A stretch of 64,000 nucleotides of DNA from Calothrix anomala FACHB-343 (GCF_014696435.1 NZ_JACJQG010000019.1:1-64000), one strand, 5' to 3'. Shown: positions 8,089 through 17,252, counted from the first letter of the stretch. Program-made: numbers and translations. The notes: generated from the sequence alone by a model not told the origin.

Positions 8089-9213
8089 TTAACTCAATTG
8101 ACGGCGGAATTGGTTAATGCTGATAGATAAGAGTAAGGTAGCAAAGATAAAAAGTGCGATCGCATTCCACCAAAGTACCTCTAAACCCACACCTTTGAGC
8201 AAAATTCCCCGCACAATCTCGATATAATGGCGTAGCGGATCTAGTAGAGACAAATACTTAAAGAATTCCGGCATACTTTCAATCGGTGAGATAGCGCCAG
8301 AAAGTTGAATCAACGGTAAATTGATAAAAAACGATGTCAGCACAACTTGCTGTTGAGTACGGCAAATTGTCGCCAGCATAATCCCAATACCGATACCAAC
8401 AAATAAATACAGTCCTGATAAACTCAAAAATAGTAGCGCATTCCCGCGAAAAGGGACGCTAAATACTAATCTGCCGATACTTAAAGCCAAAATTACATCG
8501 CCCATTAACAATATAAATAAAGGCACAATTTTCGCCAGTAAAATTTCCCAAGCTTCGGCGGGAGTCATTAATAATTGTTCGAGAGTTCCGGTATCCTTTT
8601 CGCGCACAACTGTGACGGAAGAAACCAAAGAACTAATCAGCGTTAAAACTAAACCTAAAACACCGGGGATGAAAAACCAACTGCTGCGTAAACCTGGATT
8701 ATATAGGAAAGTCGTCTGCGGATTAATTAAGGGAGGGGCTTGATTAGAGGAGAGACGGCGGCTAAATTGATTAATCATTTGATTGAGATAACCTTGAGCA
8801 ATTCCCGCCGTATTTGCATCGACTGCATCAATTAATATCTGTACCTCACCCGATTTATCTTCCGCTAAATTGCGTTTAAAGTCTGGGGGAATGATTAAAC
8901 CGGCTGTAATTTTACCTTGGCGTACCTCTTCACCTAAATCTTGGGGACTAAATAGATATTTTTCTAAAGTAAATACCTTATTAACTGTTAAGACAGAAAC
9001 TAATTCTCGGCTTTCATAGGTATTGGCGTAATCGACCACGCCTAACTTGAGATAATGGACATCGGGATTAAGTGCAAAGCCATAAAGCAGCATTTGCACT
9101 GTGGGAGGAATGATTAACAAAACTAAAGTCTCTCGACTCCGTAAGATTTGACGAAATTCCTTAATCGCCAAACTCCAGAATCGACTATTCAAGAGATTTT
9201 GAATAAATTTCAT
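8089..9213 (-). CDS. ABC-2 type transporter permease
   Basis: This is the membrane subunit of an ABC exporter of the YbhS/YhhJ type. It has one N-terminal helix (LVLLIIPPTVQMLLYGFAL), a large extracytoplasmic domain of about 140 residues, then five hydrophobic helices in the C-terminal half. The conserved cytoplasmic segment VREKDTGTLEQLLMTPAEAWEILLAK before the second helix group is diagnostic of the family. I chose ATG 9213 (MKFIQNLLNSRFW), giving 374 residues; the frame extends to 9255 with an atypical leader. No ATPase gene is adjacent, so its partner is elsewhere. The substrate is unknown. Confidence 0.9.
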   Translation of the reverse strand: MKFIQNLLNSRFWSLAIKEFRQILRSRETLVLLIIPPTVQMLLYGFALNPDVHYLKLGVVDYANTYESRELVSVLTVNKVFTLEKYLFSPQDLGEEVRQGKITAGLIIPPDFKRNLAEDKSGEVQILIDAVDANTAGIAQGYLNQMINQFSRRLSSNQAPPLINPQTTFLYNPGLRSSWFFIPGVLGLVLTLISSLVSSVTVVREKDTGTLEQLLMTPAEAWEILLAKIVPLFILLMGDVILALSIGRLVFSVPFRGNALLFLSLSGLYLFVGIGIGIMLATICRTQQQVVLTSFFINLPLIQLSGAISPIESMPEFFKYLSLLDPLRHYIEIVRGILLKGVGLEVLWWNAIALFIFATLLLSISINQFRRQLS

Positions 9214-9260
9214 AGCTATTACTTTGATGGTAAAGACATCCCCCGCATTTCTCACAAACT

Positions 9261-9323
9261 GTAGGGGCGGGTTTACAGATATGATTCAATCATCCACGAC
9301 TATTTGGCTGAACCCGCCCCTAC
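9261..9323. repeat. MITE-like repeat, family A copy 2
   Basis: Ends GTAGGGGCGGGTT and AACCCGCCCCTAC form the terminal inverted repeat. The left flank (CGCATTTCTCACAAACT) resembles the left flank of the copies at 42947 and 43109. Confidence 0.85.
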
Positions 9324-9360
9324 AACTCCTACTTCTCAACGCGAATACAAATAATTCTCT

Positions 9361-9633
9361 TGACAAGCAAAAATCAAGTATGCAGGTAGGGGCATCGGCA
9401 TTGCCGTGCCCTGACAATTATCGGGTACGCCAAAATATTTATAAATACCCTCAAATGACAAGCAAAAATTAAGTATACAGGTAGGGGCATCGGCATTGCC
9501 GTGCCCTGACGCTCATCGGGTACGCCAAAATATTTATAAATACCCTCAAATGACAAGCAAAAATCAAGTATGCAGGTAGGGGCATCGGCATCACCGTGCC
9601 CTGACAATCATCGGGTACGCCAAAATATTTGTA
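9361..9633. repeat. 95-bp tandem repeat, about 2.9 copies
   Basis: Copies begin at 9361, 9456 and 9551 with TGACAAGCAAAAAT and contain GTAGGGGCATCGGCA and GGGTACGCCAAAATATTT. Differences are a few point changes, which suggests recent amplification. Open frames through it in both directions are low-complexity products of the repeat and I do not call a gene. Confidence 0.85.
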
Positions 9634-9634
9634 T

Positions 9635-9695
9635 ACAGCATATTTCAGCTAAATGAGGTACGCGCTTCAGGGCATGGCAGTGCCAGTGCCCCTAC
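9635..9695. repeat. Dispersed repeat, family C copy
   Basis: This begins ACAGCATATTTCAG, passes GAGGTACGCGCTTC and ends GGCAGTGCCAGTGCCCCTAC. The same unit recurs near 17643, 22808 and 28672, and inverted near 26690, 41005 and 41250. Confidence 0.75.
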
Positions 9696-9919
9696 ATCCC
9701 ATTCTTTTCTTAAATTGCAATTACTATTGTGTGAATCGCTCATCGCAGTGATATATATCAGTAAGTGAGCGACTGTGGCAATGTGGATATATAGCGATTC
9801 TCATGTAGATGCAATACACAATCGGGCATGGCACTGCTATGCGCCTACGAATGGTTTGTATTTTATCCAATAGAGAATGCTATCGGCACAGCAGAAAAAT
9901 TCATTTACAGGAAAGCCTA

Positions 9920-10084
9920 ATGGAACGCTCAAAAATAATTGCCATTATTACAGGTGCGATATCGATTATTTTAGCGATCGCATATCTCATCATAGTCCAA
10001 ATCCTCGACTACCGCGACATGAAACCCGCACCCATTAGCCAACTCAACCAACCACCAGCAATTGTGGCTACTAGTTGGTACTAA
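9920..10084 (+). CDS. Small single-helix membrane protein (54 aa)
   Basis: The real coding part of a longer open frame starts at ATG 9920 (MERSKIIAIITGAISIILA), with a purine-rich CAGGAAAG ahead of it. One hydrophobic helix spans about residues 6-27, followed by a short polar tail containing DYRDMKPAPI. I remember similar tiny proteins being conserved across cyanobacteria with no assigned function. It is oriented with the CO2-uptake cluster but is separated from ndhF by a hairpin terminator and 370 bases, so it is probably a separate transcript. Confidence 0.7.
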   Translation: MERSKIIAIITGAISIILAIAYLIIVQILDYRDMKPAPISQLNQPPAIVATSWY

Positions 10085-10127
10085 AAATTTACTCGTTTCA
10101 TCTTCCTCAAGATATAAACATCGATCG

Positions 10128-10150
10128 AGACGCAATTAACTGCGTCTTTT
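10128..10150 (+). terminator. Hairpin terminator after the 54-aa gene
   Basis: AGACGCA and TGCGTCT pair around ATTAAC and are followed by TTTT. The hairpin resembles the dispersed ACGCGATT palindromes, so it may be a repeat doing terminator duty. Confidence 0.5.
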
Positions 10151-10218
10151 GTCATTTTTGTCAATTGAAATTACTAATGATAACTATTGATTTGTCTCCT
10201 AAATTATCCATAGATAAA

Positions 10219-10239
10219 AATCAATAGTTGTTATTGATT
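10219..10239. promoter_or_regulatory. Palindrome upstream of ndhF, candidate LysR-type operator
   Basis: A perfect inverted repeat AATCAATA-N5-TATTGATT lies 216 bases before ndhF in an AT-rich 370-base leader, and a further ACTATTGATTTG lies at about 10183. NdhR/CcmR, the LysR regulator of low-CO2 genes, is described as binding TCAAT/ATTGA-type repeats. The match here is by eye and the assignment is inference. A second imperfect hairpin (GTGGGGATC to CCCCAGAG, 10390-10430) precedes the AGAGGTAAG ribosome site. Confidence 0.45.
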
Positions 10240-10454
10240 AATTAAATAAAGTCCATCTATAAGAATTAATTAGAGGAGTTATCGATCATTTATTTATTTG
10301 AAGTATTTCCTTTTTGCCATAGATAAAGGTAAGCTATTTCTAACAAAATTAAGTAAAAATAAAATTGAAGTATTGGTGATAGCTGGGTTGGTGGGGATCA
10401 AAGCTATTTGATTCGTAACCCCAGAGTTGTGCTGGATGTTATAGAGGTAAGTTC

Positions 10455-12314
10455 ATGGCTCAGTTTCTTGTGGAGACTGTGTGGCTAGTTCCGTTATATG
10501 CATTAATAGGTGGGCTGTTAGCGGTTCCCTGGTCGCCAGGGATCATTCGCCGCACTGGCCCTAGACCGGCTGGTTATGTCAATTTGGTCATGACATCTCT
10601 GGCTTTTTTGCATAGTGCGATCGCATTTATCGCCATTTGGAATCAACCAGCAATAGAAGTATTTATACCTTGGCTGTCTACAGCAGGTTTAAATCTTACC
10701 ATCGCTTTAGAAATTTCTTCAATTACTGTAGGCGCATTGATTGTAATCACAGGCTTAAATTTCTTAGCGCAAATTTTCGCCATTGGTTACATGGAGATGG
10801 ATTGGGGTTGGGGACGGTTCTATTCGCTATTAGGACTGTTTGAAGCGGGATTATGTGCCCTAGCTTTGTGTAATAACCTGTTCTTCAGTTATGTAATTCT
10901 CGAAGTTCTGACTTTAGGAACTTATTTGCTAGTTGGGTTGTGGTTTAGTCAGCCGTTGGTGGTAACTGGTGCTAGAGATGCTTTCCTCACCAAACGGGTA
11001 GGCGACTTATTTCTGCTGATGGGTGTGCTGGGGTTATGGCCTTTAGCGGGGACTTGGAATTATTCAGAATTATCTGAATGGGCAGCAACTGCCAATGTTG
11101 ACCCCACTGTCATCACCTTGGTAGGTTTAGCCTTAATTGCCGGGCCAATGGGTAAATGCGCTCAATTCCCCCTGCATTTGTGGCTAGATGAGGCGATGGA
11201 AGGGCCAGTTCCCAGTACGATTTTGCGGAACTCGGTGGTAGTAGCCAGTGGTGCTTGGGTACTAATTAAACTGCAACCGGTATTAACTTTATCACCTTTC
11301 GTTTCCTCAGCTTTGGTAGCAATTGGTGCAGTTACAGCCGTTGGTGCTTCTTTAATTGCGATCGCGCAAATTGACATTAAACGCTGTCAATCCTATTCTG
11401 TCAGCGCTTACATGGGCTTAGTGTTTATCGCTGTAGGTACAAGACAAGATGAAGCCGCACTGTTATTAGTACTGGCTAATGCTGTATCAGCCGCACTCTT
11501 GGTGATGAGTACTGGCGGTATTATCTGGAACAGCATTACCCAAAATGTTACACAGTTGGGTGGATTATGGTCACGCCGTCCAATATCTGCGATCGCTTTT
11601 ATTGTGGGAACTTTAGGATTAGTTGGTTTTCCACCTCTAGGCGGCTTTTGGGCGTTGATGGAATTAATTGATGGACTTTGGGGAACTCAACCTGTATTGG
11701 TGGGTGTAGTCATAGCTGTGAATGCTTTAACTGCTGTGAGTTTAACCAGAGAATTCGGTTTGATTTTTGCTGGTAAACCTCAACAGATGAGCGAGCGATC
11801 GCCTGAAGTACATTGGCCAATGTCTTTTCCGATGGTGATTTTACTAGGCTTTGTGTTACATCTGCCATTAGTGTTACAAAGCTTATCATTACTACCATCT
11901 TGGGCAACCTTAAATAAAGATGTTGCACTGTTGTTAATTTGGTCAACAATTTTTGGTTGTGGTATTAGTGGCGTAATTTATTTAGGTAACATTCCTAAAC
12001 CAGTTCGCCTACCTTGGAAACCTTTACAAGATTTATTCGCCTACGATTTCTACACTCCCAAGCTTTATCGGATGACGATTATTTTCAGCGTCGCTCAAAT
12101 TTCCAAATTTGCCGATATGTTGGATCGTTTTGTCGTTGATGGCATCGTCAATTTTGTGGGTTTATTCTCACTATTAACTGGTGAGGGATTGAAATACAGT
12201 ACATCTGGACAAACCCAATTTTATGCTTTCACTGTGCTTTTAGGTGTTGGCGTATTAGGAATGTGGGTAACTTGGCCATTTTGGGGCGTGCAGTTTCTCA
12301 ATTTGATGTTTTAG
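10455..12314 (+). CDS. ndhF: NAD(P)H dehydrogenase subunit NdhF, CO2-uptake type
   Basis: This is the NuoL/MrpA-family antiporter-like membrane subunit of photosynthetic NDH-1. The 619-residue protein has about 15 hydrophobic segments. It contains the proton-channel core region (LLVGLWFSQPLVVTGARDAFLTKR, GDLFLLMGVLG, GKCAQFPLHLWLDEAMEGP) and ends with the lateral helix region. Its length and its position beside ndhD and a CO2 hydration protein mark it as the F3/F4 class of NDH-1MS rather than respiratory NdhF1. I favour the low-CO2-inducible F3 class because the linked NdhD is short (500 aa) and an NdhR-like palindrome lies upstream. That subtype call is inference. Confidence 0.93.
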   Translation: MAQFLVETVWLVPLYALIGGLLAVPWSPGIIRRTGPRPAGYVNLVMTSLAFLHSAIAFIAIWNQPAIEVFIPWLSTAGLNLTIALEISSITVGALIVITGLNFLAQIFAIGYMEMDWGWGRFYSLLGLFEAGLCALALCNNLFFSYVILEVLTLGTYLLVGLWFSQPLVVTGARDAFLTKRVGDLFLLMGVLGLWPLAGTWNYSELSEWAATANVDPTVITLVGLALIAGPMGKCAQFPLHLWLDEAMEGPVPSTILRNSVVVASGAWVLIKLQPVLTLSPFVSSALVAIGAVTAVGASLIAIAQIDIKRCQSYSVSAYMGLVFIAVGTRQDEAALLLVLANAVSAALLVMSTGGIIWNSITQNVTQLGGLWSRRPISAIAFIVGTLGLVGFPPLGGFWALMELIDGLWGTQPVLVGVVIAVNALTAVSLTREFGLIFAGKPQQMSERSPEVHWPMSFPMVILLGFVLHLPLVLQSLSLLPSWATLNKDVALLLIWSTIFGCGISGVIYLGNIPKPVRLPWKPLQDLFAYDFYTPKLYRMTIIFSVAQISKFADMLDRFVVDGIVNFVGLFSLLTGEGLKYSTSGQTQFYAFTVLLGVGVLGMWVTWPFWGVQFLNLMF

Positions 12315-12505
12315 TAATTAGGGGCTAGACAGTAGGGACAAAAAAAGAGAGATTTTTTCGTCGGATTATTGATTTAAAAATTACATAGATTCGCTAAAAT
12401 TTCTCAAATCTAGCCCCAAAAACCTATCTTTGTTGTCACGCGCGATCGTACAATTTTTAAAACCATTAAAATATTCGATGATTTCCATTTGTCGGGGGAC
12501 AAACC

Positions 12506-13225
12506 ATGAATAAACAATATCGCCAAACCAATGTTTCTCGGAGAAATTTACTGAAACTCGGTGCAGGTGCAGTTGGTGCAGGCCTAGTAACAGCCGGATT
12601 AGGTGCAAATTTGGCTGCACCTGAAAAAGCCTCAGCAGTAGATAAAAAAGATATTACTCCTGATGCAGCACTCAAAGAATTATTAGATGGAAATGAGCGA
12701 TTTGTCAAAGCTAAAAAACGCTACCCAAATCAATCAATAAAACGCTTGCAGGAAGTTGCAAAAGGTCAAAAACCGTTTGCATCAATTCTCGGTTGTGCCG
12801 ATTCACGAGTACCTTCAGAGATTGTTTTCGATCAAGGTTTAGGCGATTTATTTGTTTGTCGTGTAGCAGGTAATATTGCCCCTCCCGAAGAAATTGGTAG
12901 CCTAGAATTTGGTAGCTTAGTTTTAGGCGCTAAAGTAATTATGGTGTTAGGTCATGAAAGATGCGGAGCTGTAGATGCAACTATTAAAGGTGCCTCAGTA
13001 CCAGGACAAATTGGTAGTTTACTCGAAGCAATTAAACCTGGTGTAGAAAGAGCTAAAGGGCAACCAGGCGATCCATTAGAAAATGCTTGTAAAGCTAATA
13101 TTTTAGTGCAAGTTGAGAAGCTACAATCATCACCAGTTCTGGCTGAGTTAATCAAAGAGGGTAAACTCAAAATAGTTGGTGGTTATTACGATTTAGATAC
13201 TGGCAAAGTCAGTTTAGTTAGTTAG
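12506..13225 (+). CDS. Tat-exported beta-class carbonic anhydrase
   Basis: It interconverts CO2 and bicarbonate. The N-terminus is a twin-arginine signal (SRRNLLKLG at 11-19, hydrophobic AGAVGAGLVTAGLGA, cleavage motif ASA at 42-44), so it should act in the periplasm or thylakoid lumen. The zinc site is complete: C97, H150 and C153 (motifs GCADSRVP and GHERCGAV), with the D99/R101 dyad. The 239-residue length fits a beta enzyme plus signal. It lies between ndhF and ndhD in one direction (gaps of 191 and 157 bases). The EcaB enzyme of Synechocystis is a comparable exported beta-CA reported to act with CupA/CupB; equivalence here is inferred. Confidence 0.93.
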   Translation: MNKQYRQTNVSRRNLLKLGAGAVGAGLVTAGLGANLAAPEKASAVDKKDITPDAALKELLDGNERFVKAKKRYPNQSIKRLQEVAKGQKPFASILGCADSRVPSEIVFDQGLGDLFVCRVAGNIAPPEEIGSLEFGSLVLGAKVIMVLGHERCGAVDATIKGASVPGQIGSLLEAIKPGVERAKGQPGDPLENACKANILVQVEKLQSSPVLAELIKEGKLKIVGGYYDLDTGKVSLVS

Positions 13226-13382
13226 GTTTTGGGCGTGGGGCATGGGGCATGGGGCATGGGCAATAGTCAATAGTTATTTCTCCTCTGTCTCTTTGTCTCC
13301 CTTGTCCTCCCATCCTTCTCATCTATTTTGACCATTCACATATTTAAGAACTTCTTCTTTTTACTAATTTACCCAAATTGCC

Positions 13383-14885
13383 ATGTTAAGTGTTCTGATT
13401 TGGCTCCCGATTTTAGCAGCAGCTATTATAGCGTTAATACCTAAAAATCTGCCTACCAATACTGTGCGGTTAAGCGCATTATACTTTGCTGCAATTGTAT
13501 TGCTGTGGAATATTTTTATTCTGTTCAAATTTGATATCAGCAATCCAGGGATGCAGTTTCAAGAGAATATTCCTTGGAATGAAACTCTTGGTTTGAGCTA
13601 TCAATTAGGAGTTGATGGGCTGTCTATTTTGATGTTGGTGTTAAATAGCCTCCTCACCTGGATTGCTATTTACAGTAGCAGCAAAGAAACCCAAAGACCA
13701 AGGCTTTTTTACTCCCTCATTTTATTAGTTAGTGGTGGGGTAGCAGGGGCATTTTTAGCACAAAATTTACTGCTGTTCTTCTTGTTCTACGAACTAGAAT
13801 TAATTCCCTTCTATTTACTAATTTCCATTTGGGGAGGAGAAAAACGCGGTTATGCTGGTATCAAATTCCTAATTTACACTGCTGTTTCTGGGGCTTTAAT
13901 TTTAGCAACATTCTTGGGTACTGTATGGCTAACTGGTGCTAAAAGTTTCGCCTTAGATGCAGTTTCTACCCAAACTTTATCTGCTGGGTTGCAAATCATT
14001 CTCTTAGCAGGAATTATCTTAGGTTTTGGCATCAAAATTCCCTTGGTTCCCTTCCATACTTGGTTACCTGATGCTTATGTTGAAGCTTCTGCACCAATTG
14101 CGATTCTTTTGGGTGGCGTGTTAGCTAAACTGGGAACCTACGGATTGTTACGATTTGGTATGGGGATGTTTCCCCAAGCTTGGAGTATTTTCGCACCGAC
14201 ATTGGCAATTTGGGGTGCGGTGAGTGCAATATATGGGGCTGTAGTAGCGATCGCGCAAAAAGATATCAAGCGCATGGTAGCATACAGTTCTATTGGTCAC
14301 ATGGGTTATATCTTGCTAGCTGGTGCTGCGAGTAATCCCCTGGCGTTAGTTGGTGCTGTCGCCCAAATGTTTAGTCACGGTTTAATTCTCGCTATCTTGT
14401 TCCATTTGGTGGGAGTTGTGGAAACCAAAGTTGGAACTCGCGAGTTAGATAAACTCAATGGTTTAATGAGTCCGATTCGGGGTTTACCGTTAATTAGTGC
14501 CTTGCTAGTATTAAGTGGAATGGCGAGTGCTGGTATTCCCGGTTTAACAGGTTTCGTGGCTGAATTTATCGTTTTCCAAGGAAGTTTCTCAGCGTTTCCT
14601 ATCCCCACAATTTTGTGTGTAGTTGCTAGTGGTTTAACTGCGGTTTATTTCGTCATTCTGCTTAACCGCACCTGCTTTGGTAAACTCGACAATAATTTAG
14701 CCTACTATCCCAAAGTGGAATGGTTTGAGAAAACACCTGCGTTAATTTTGGCAGTTTTAATCATCTTTTTGGGAGTTCAACCTACTTGGTTAGTGCGTTG
14801 GAGTGAACCCACAACTACAGCAATGGTAGCTGCAATTCCCCCAATGGAAAGAACCGTTAACTCAGAAATCGCTTTGAAACCATAA
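13383..14885 (+). CDS. ndhD: NAD(P)H dehydrogenase subunit NdhD, CO2-uptake type
   Basis: This is the NuoM-family proton-pumping subunit of NDH-1. The 500-residue polytopic protein shows the conserved core: YELELIPFYLLISIWGGEKR with the key glutamate, GIKIPLVPFHTWLPDAYVEA, KDIKRMVAYSSIGHMGY and MFSHGLILAILFHLVG. About 14 membrane helices are visible. The NdhD3 class is about 500 residues, whereas NdhD4 is longer as I recall, so a D3 assignment fits but is not proven. It follows the carbonic anhydrase gene and precedes the CDP-alcohol transferase gene. Confidence 0.95.
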   Translation: MLSVLIWLPILAAAIIALIPKNLPTNTVRLSALYFAAIVLLWNIFILFKFDISNPGMQFQENIPWNETLGLSYQLGVDGLSILMLVLNSLLTWIAIYSSSKETQRPRLFYSLILLVSGGVAGAFLAQNLLLFFLFYELELIPFYLLISIWGGEKRGYAGIKFLIYTAVSGALILATFLGTVWLTGAKSFALDAVSTQTLSAGLQIILLAGIILGFGIKIPLVPFHTWLPDAYVEASAPIAILLGGVLAKLGTYGLLRFGMGMFPQAWSIFAPTLAIWGAVSAIYGAVVAIAQKDIKRMVAYSSIGHMGYILLAGAASNPLALVGAVAQMFSHGLILAILFHLVGVVETKVGTRELDKLNGLMSPIRGLPLISALLVLSGMASAGIPGLTGFVAEFIVFQGSFSAFPIPTILCVVASGLTAVYFVILLNRTCFGKLDNNLAYYPKVEWFEKTPALILAVLIIFLGVQPTWLVRWSEPTTTAMVAAIPPMERTVNSEIALKP

Positions 14886-15035
14886 CTCTTATCTTCTTTG
14901 CGCCTTTGCGCCTTTGCGTGAGATTTATTTTGATAAATGAACCGCAGAGACGCAGAGTACACAGAGAGAAGAGAGAATTTTATCAAATGATTTAGGATTG
15001 CTATCAGGAGTTATGCACCAAGATTAGGAGGAAGG

Positions 15036-15635
15036 ATGAATTTGAAATTAATTCCCAGTGCTTTAGTAGGATTTCGCTTTTTAATTTCTCCCTTCCTCCT
15101 CTGGGATGCTGTTGATGGTGAAACTAGTATTTGGTTCATTGTTGGTTTTGTCGCCGCCTTTCTCTCGGATATTTTTGATGGCATAATTGCCCGCAGACTT
15201 GGTGTGAGTACTGCCGAATTAAGACAAGCTGATAGCTGGGCTGATGTTTGTCTTTTTAGTTGCATATTTGTGAGTGCTTGGTTAGTACATAAAGAAGTTT
15301 TAATTGCTTATCGAATACCTTTACTCACAGTAGTTTTTGCCCAGGTGATATGGTGGATAGTTAATTTAGTTAAATATGGTAAACCTGCTAGCTATCACAC
15401 CTATTCGGCTAAGTTTTGGGGTATCACTCTGGCAATTGCGATTATTTCTTTATTTGGCTTTAATTATGCAGGAATTTCTCTTTGGCTAACTTGTATTGCT
15501 GGTTTGATTTACAGTATCGAAGAAATAGCCATGACAATGATTCTGCCAGTGTGGACACACGATGTTTTAAGCATTTTTCACGCTCTAAAATTACGCGAAC
15601 AATTATTAATACAACCAGACGAAATTGGATCATAG
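15036..15635 (+). CDS. CDP-alcohol phosphatidyltransferase family protein
   Basis: This is a membrane enzyme family that joins a CDP-activated lipid or alcohol to an acceptor alcohol in phospholipid synthesis. The 199-residue protein has about six hydrophobic segments. The signature D-x2-DG-x2-AR-x8-G-x3-D-x3-D appears at about residues 49-71 as SDIFDGIIARRLGVSTAEL followed by RQADSWAD. All four aspartates and the AR are present, but the usual glycine is leucine. The acceptor cannot be predicted. Its place between ndhD and the CO2 hydration gene is unexpected for a lipid enzyme and may be chance or co-expression. An AGGAGGAAGG ribosome site precedes the ATG. Confidence 0.85.
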   Translation: MNLKLIPSALVGFRFLISPFLLWDAVDGETSIWFIVGFVAAFLSDIFDGIIARRLGVSTAELRQADSWADVCLFSCIFVSAWLVHKEVLIAYRIPLLTVVFAQVIWWIVNLVKYGKPASYHTYSAKFWGITLAIAIISLFGFNYAGISLWLTCIAGLIYSIEEIAMTMILPVWTHDVLSIFHALKLREQLLIQPDEIGS

Positions 15636-15711
15636 TCATCACAAATGACAAATGACAAATGACAAATGACAGCCTTCACCAAAAATATTACAACTCAAGC
15701 AGGATTATTAA

Positions 15712-17031
15712 ATGACAGCAACTTTTGATAAAGCTACTAAATTACCTCCCTCAAACCATGAATTTGCCGAAGTAATTCATCGCCTAGAAGCTGGCGGTTC
15801 CATGTTACCTGATACGCCAGAAAATTTGATGCAAATTATCGGCTTGTATAAGGCTTATGCTGTGCCGATGGATTTTTACTGGCGGGATTTACTTTATATT
15901 GCCGAACAAGAATTTTTAAATCCGTTTCCTTTCTTTAAATACTTCTTGCCTAAAGAGTATTTAGACCGTCATAATCATTATGCTGGTGATGATGCCGATT
16001 TAAGAATTTGGCGGGGACAAGCTACAGCCCATCCTGAGTTATTAGCATTTATTGAAAAAGGTGAAACTGGGAACATGCCTAGATTATTTCACCATTTATT
16101 CCACGATCGCATTAACATGGAATTTGCTGAGGCTTGTATGCGGGCTATGCTTTGGCATCGTCAGATGTACGCGCCAGTAAACCAGTTTGACGCTTACCTG
16201 GATTCGGAAGAATATAAAGCTAACGCCGATAGGGCAATTAAAGCTTACTTCAAAGGTAACCCGGTAATGTTGGGGCTACATAAGCTGTTCCCGGATATGT
16301 TCATCGAACAATGTCGCCAGATGTCTTACTATGCTAACCTGGGTTTATTCTGGGAAGTCATGGCACCCGTGTTCTTTGAAATGTCGGATATCTACGACGA
16401 AGGCGGGTTTAAAGGTGTCCCCGATGCAATGAACTTTTTGGTAAATGGAATTTTTGCGATCGCCGGTCGTCCCATCTATCATCATGTATATATAGATGGC
16501 GAATGCTACGAAATCATTCCCAAATCTAAGGGTTTCACTTGGTTATACGAAGCCGCATTACCTTATGTAGAAGCAGTTTTCTACCGTACCGCACCTTTTA
16601 GAGGCACAAAATCTTATAATGCACAAGCAGGTCAAGTACCTGACGATCAAAAAGACTTCCACTATGGCATTCTTTACGCTGATGTGTTTCCTGTAGGTAC
16701 AGCCGGTATTCCACCCACATTGTTGATGCAAGATATGTTACACTTCTTGCCTCAATATCTGCTTGATTATTACAAACAATATTGTCGTGGCGAGGAAGAT
16801 ATGTTGATTCAGTTAGGAATTAGTTTCCAACGGTCAATGTATAATGTAACATCGGCGGTAATTCAAGCATTACGCACTGCACTGTTATATCCTTTAGATG
16901 ACACCAATCCCAAGCATTTACAAGCAAACCGGGAGTTTTTTGAAGCGCAGTTAAGCCGCTTTACCCGTGCTGATTACAATATGCGAGATGCGGCGCGGTT
17001 ACGCAGTATTCAAAGTCAAGATTACAGGTAA
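15712..17031 (+). CDS. CO2 hydration protein (CupA/CupB, ChpX/ChpY family)
   Basis: This peripheral subunit of NDH-1MS couples electron flow to hydration of CO2 to bicarbonate on the cytoplasmic face of the thylakoid. The 439-residue soluble protein is rich in His, Tyr and Trp. Segments I recognise from the family include LYKAYAVPMDFYWRDLLYIAEQ, HHLFHDRINMEFAEACMRAM, GIFAIAGRPIYHHVYIDG and PPTLLMQDMLHFLP; the histidines in these are candidate metal ligands. It closes the ndhF-CA-ndhD-CDP cluster, 76 bases after the CDP-alcohol gene. CupA (with NdhD3/F3) is more likely than CupB from the neighbours. No cupS follows, unlike the Synechocystis operon. Confidence 0.92.
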   Translation: MTATFDKATKLPPSNHEFAEVIHRLEAGGSMLPDTPENLMQIIGLYKAYAVPMDFYWRDLLYIAEQEFLNPFPFFKYFLPKEYLDRHNHYAGDDADLRIWRGQATAHPELLAFIEKGETGNMPRLFHHLFHDRINMEFAEACMRAMLWHRQMYAPVNQFDAYLDSEEYKANADRAIKAYFKGNPVMLGLHKLFPDMFIEQCRQMSYYANLGLFWEVMAPVFFEMSDIYDEGGFKGVPDAMNFLVNGIFAIAGRPIYHHVYIDGECYEIIPKSKGFTWLYEAALPYVEAVFYRTAPFRGTKSYNAQAGQVPDDQKDFHYGILYADVFPVGTAGIPPTLLMQDMLHFLPQYLLDYYKQYCRGEEDMLIQLGISFQRSMYNVTSAVIQALRTALLYPLDDTNPKHLQANREFFEAQLSRFTRADYNMRDAARLRSIQSQDYR

Positions 17032-17037
17032 TATCAA

Positions 17038-17252
17038 TTCAAAATTCAAAATTCAAAATTCAAAATTACGGAAGTAATTTTTTGGTAGGGTGTGTTATGC
17101 CGTAGGCTAACGCACCTTATATTTTTGTGAATGCGAAATTAATATTAATTTATAGCAGTTTTCACCTATTTGAAGCACATCTGTGGTAGTAGGGGCACGG
17201 CATCCACAATCTTTTCATATATACAATAATTTTACTGATGCCGTGCCCCTAC
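17038..17252. repeat. AAAATTC heptamers and MITE-like repeat (family B copy 1)
   Basis: CAAAATT heptamers lie at 17040-17067. A GTAGGGTGTGTTATGCCG repeat fragment follows near 17085. A 64-bp element at 17189-17252 has ends GTAGGGGCACGGCATC and GATGCCGTGCCCCTAC. Family B recurs at 22497, 46997 and 51281, often next to the sequence CAGTTTTCACCTATTTGAA, which is also present here at 17157. Confidence 0.8.

Noticed and set aside
9374-9607. Open frames in both directions across the 95-bp repeat
   Set aside because: Translations are merely the repeat read three times, with no start signal.
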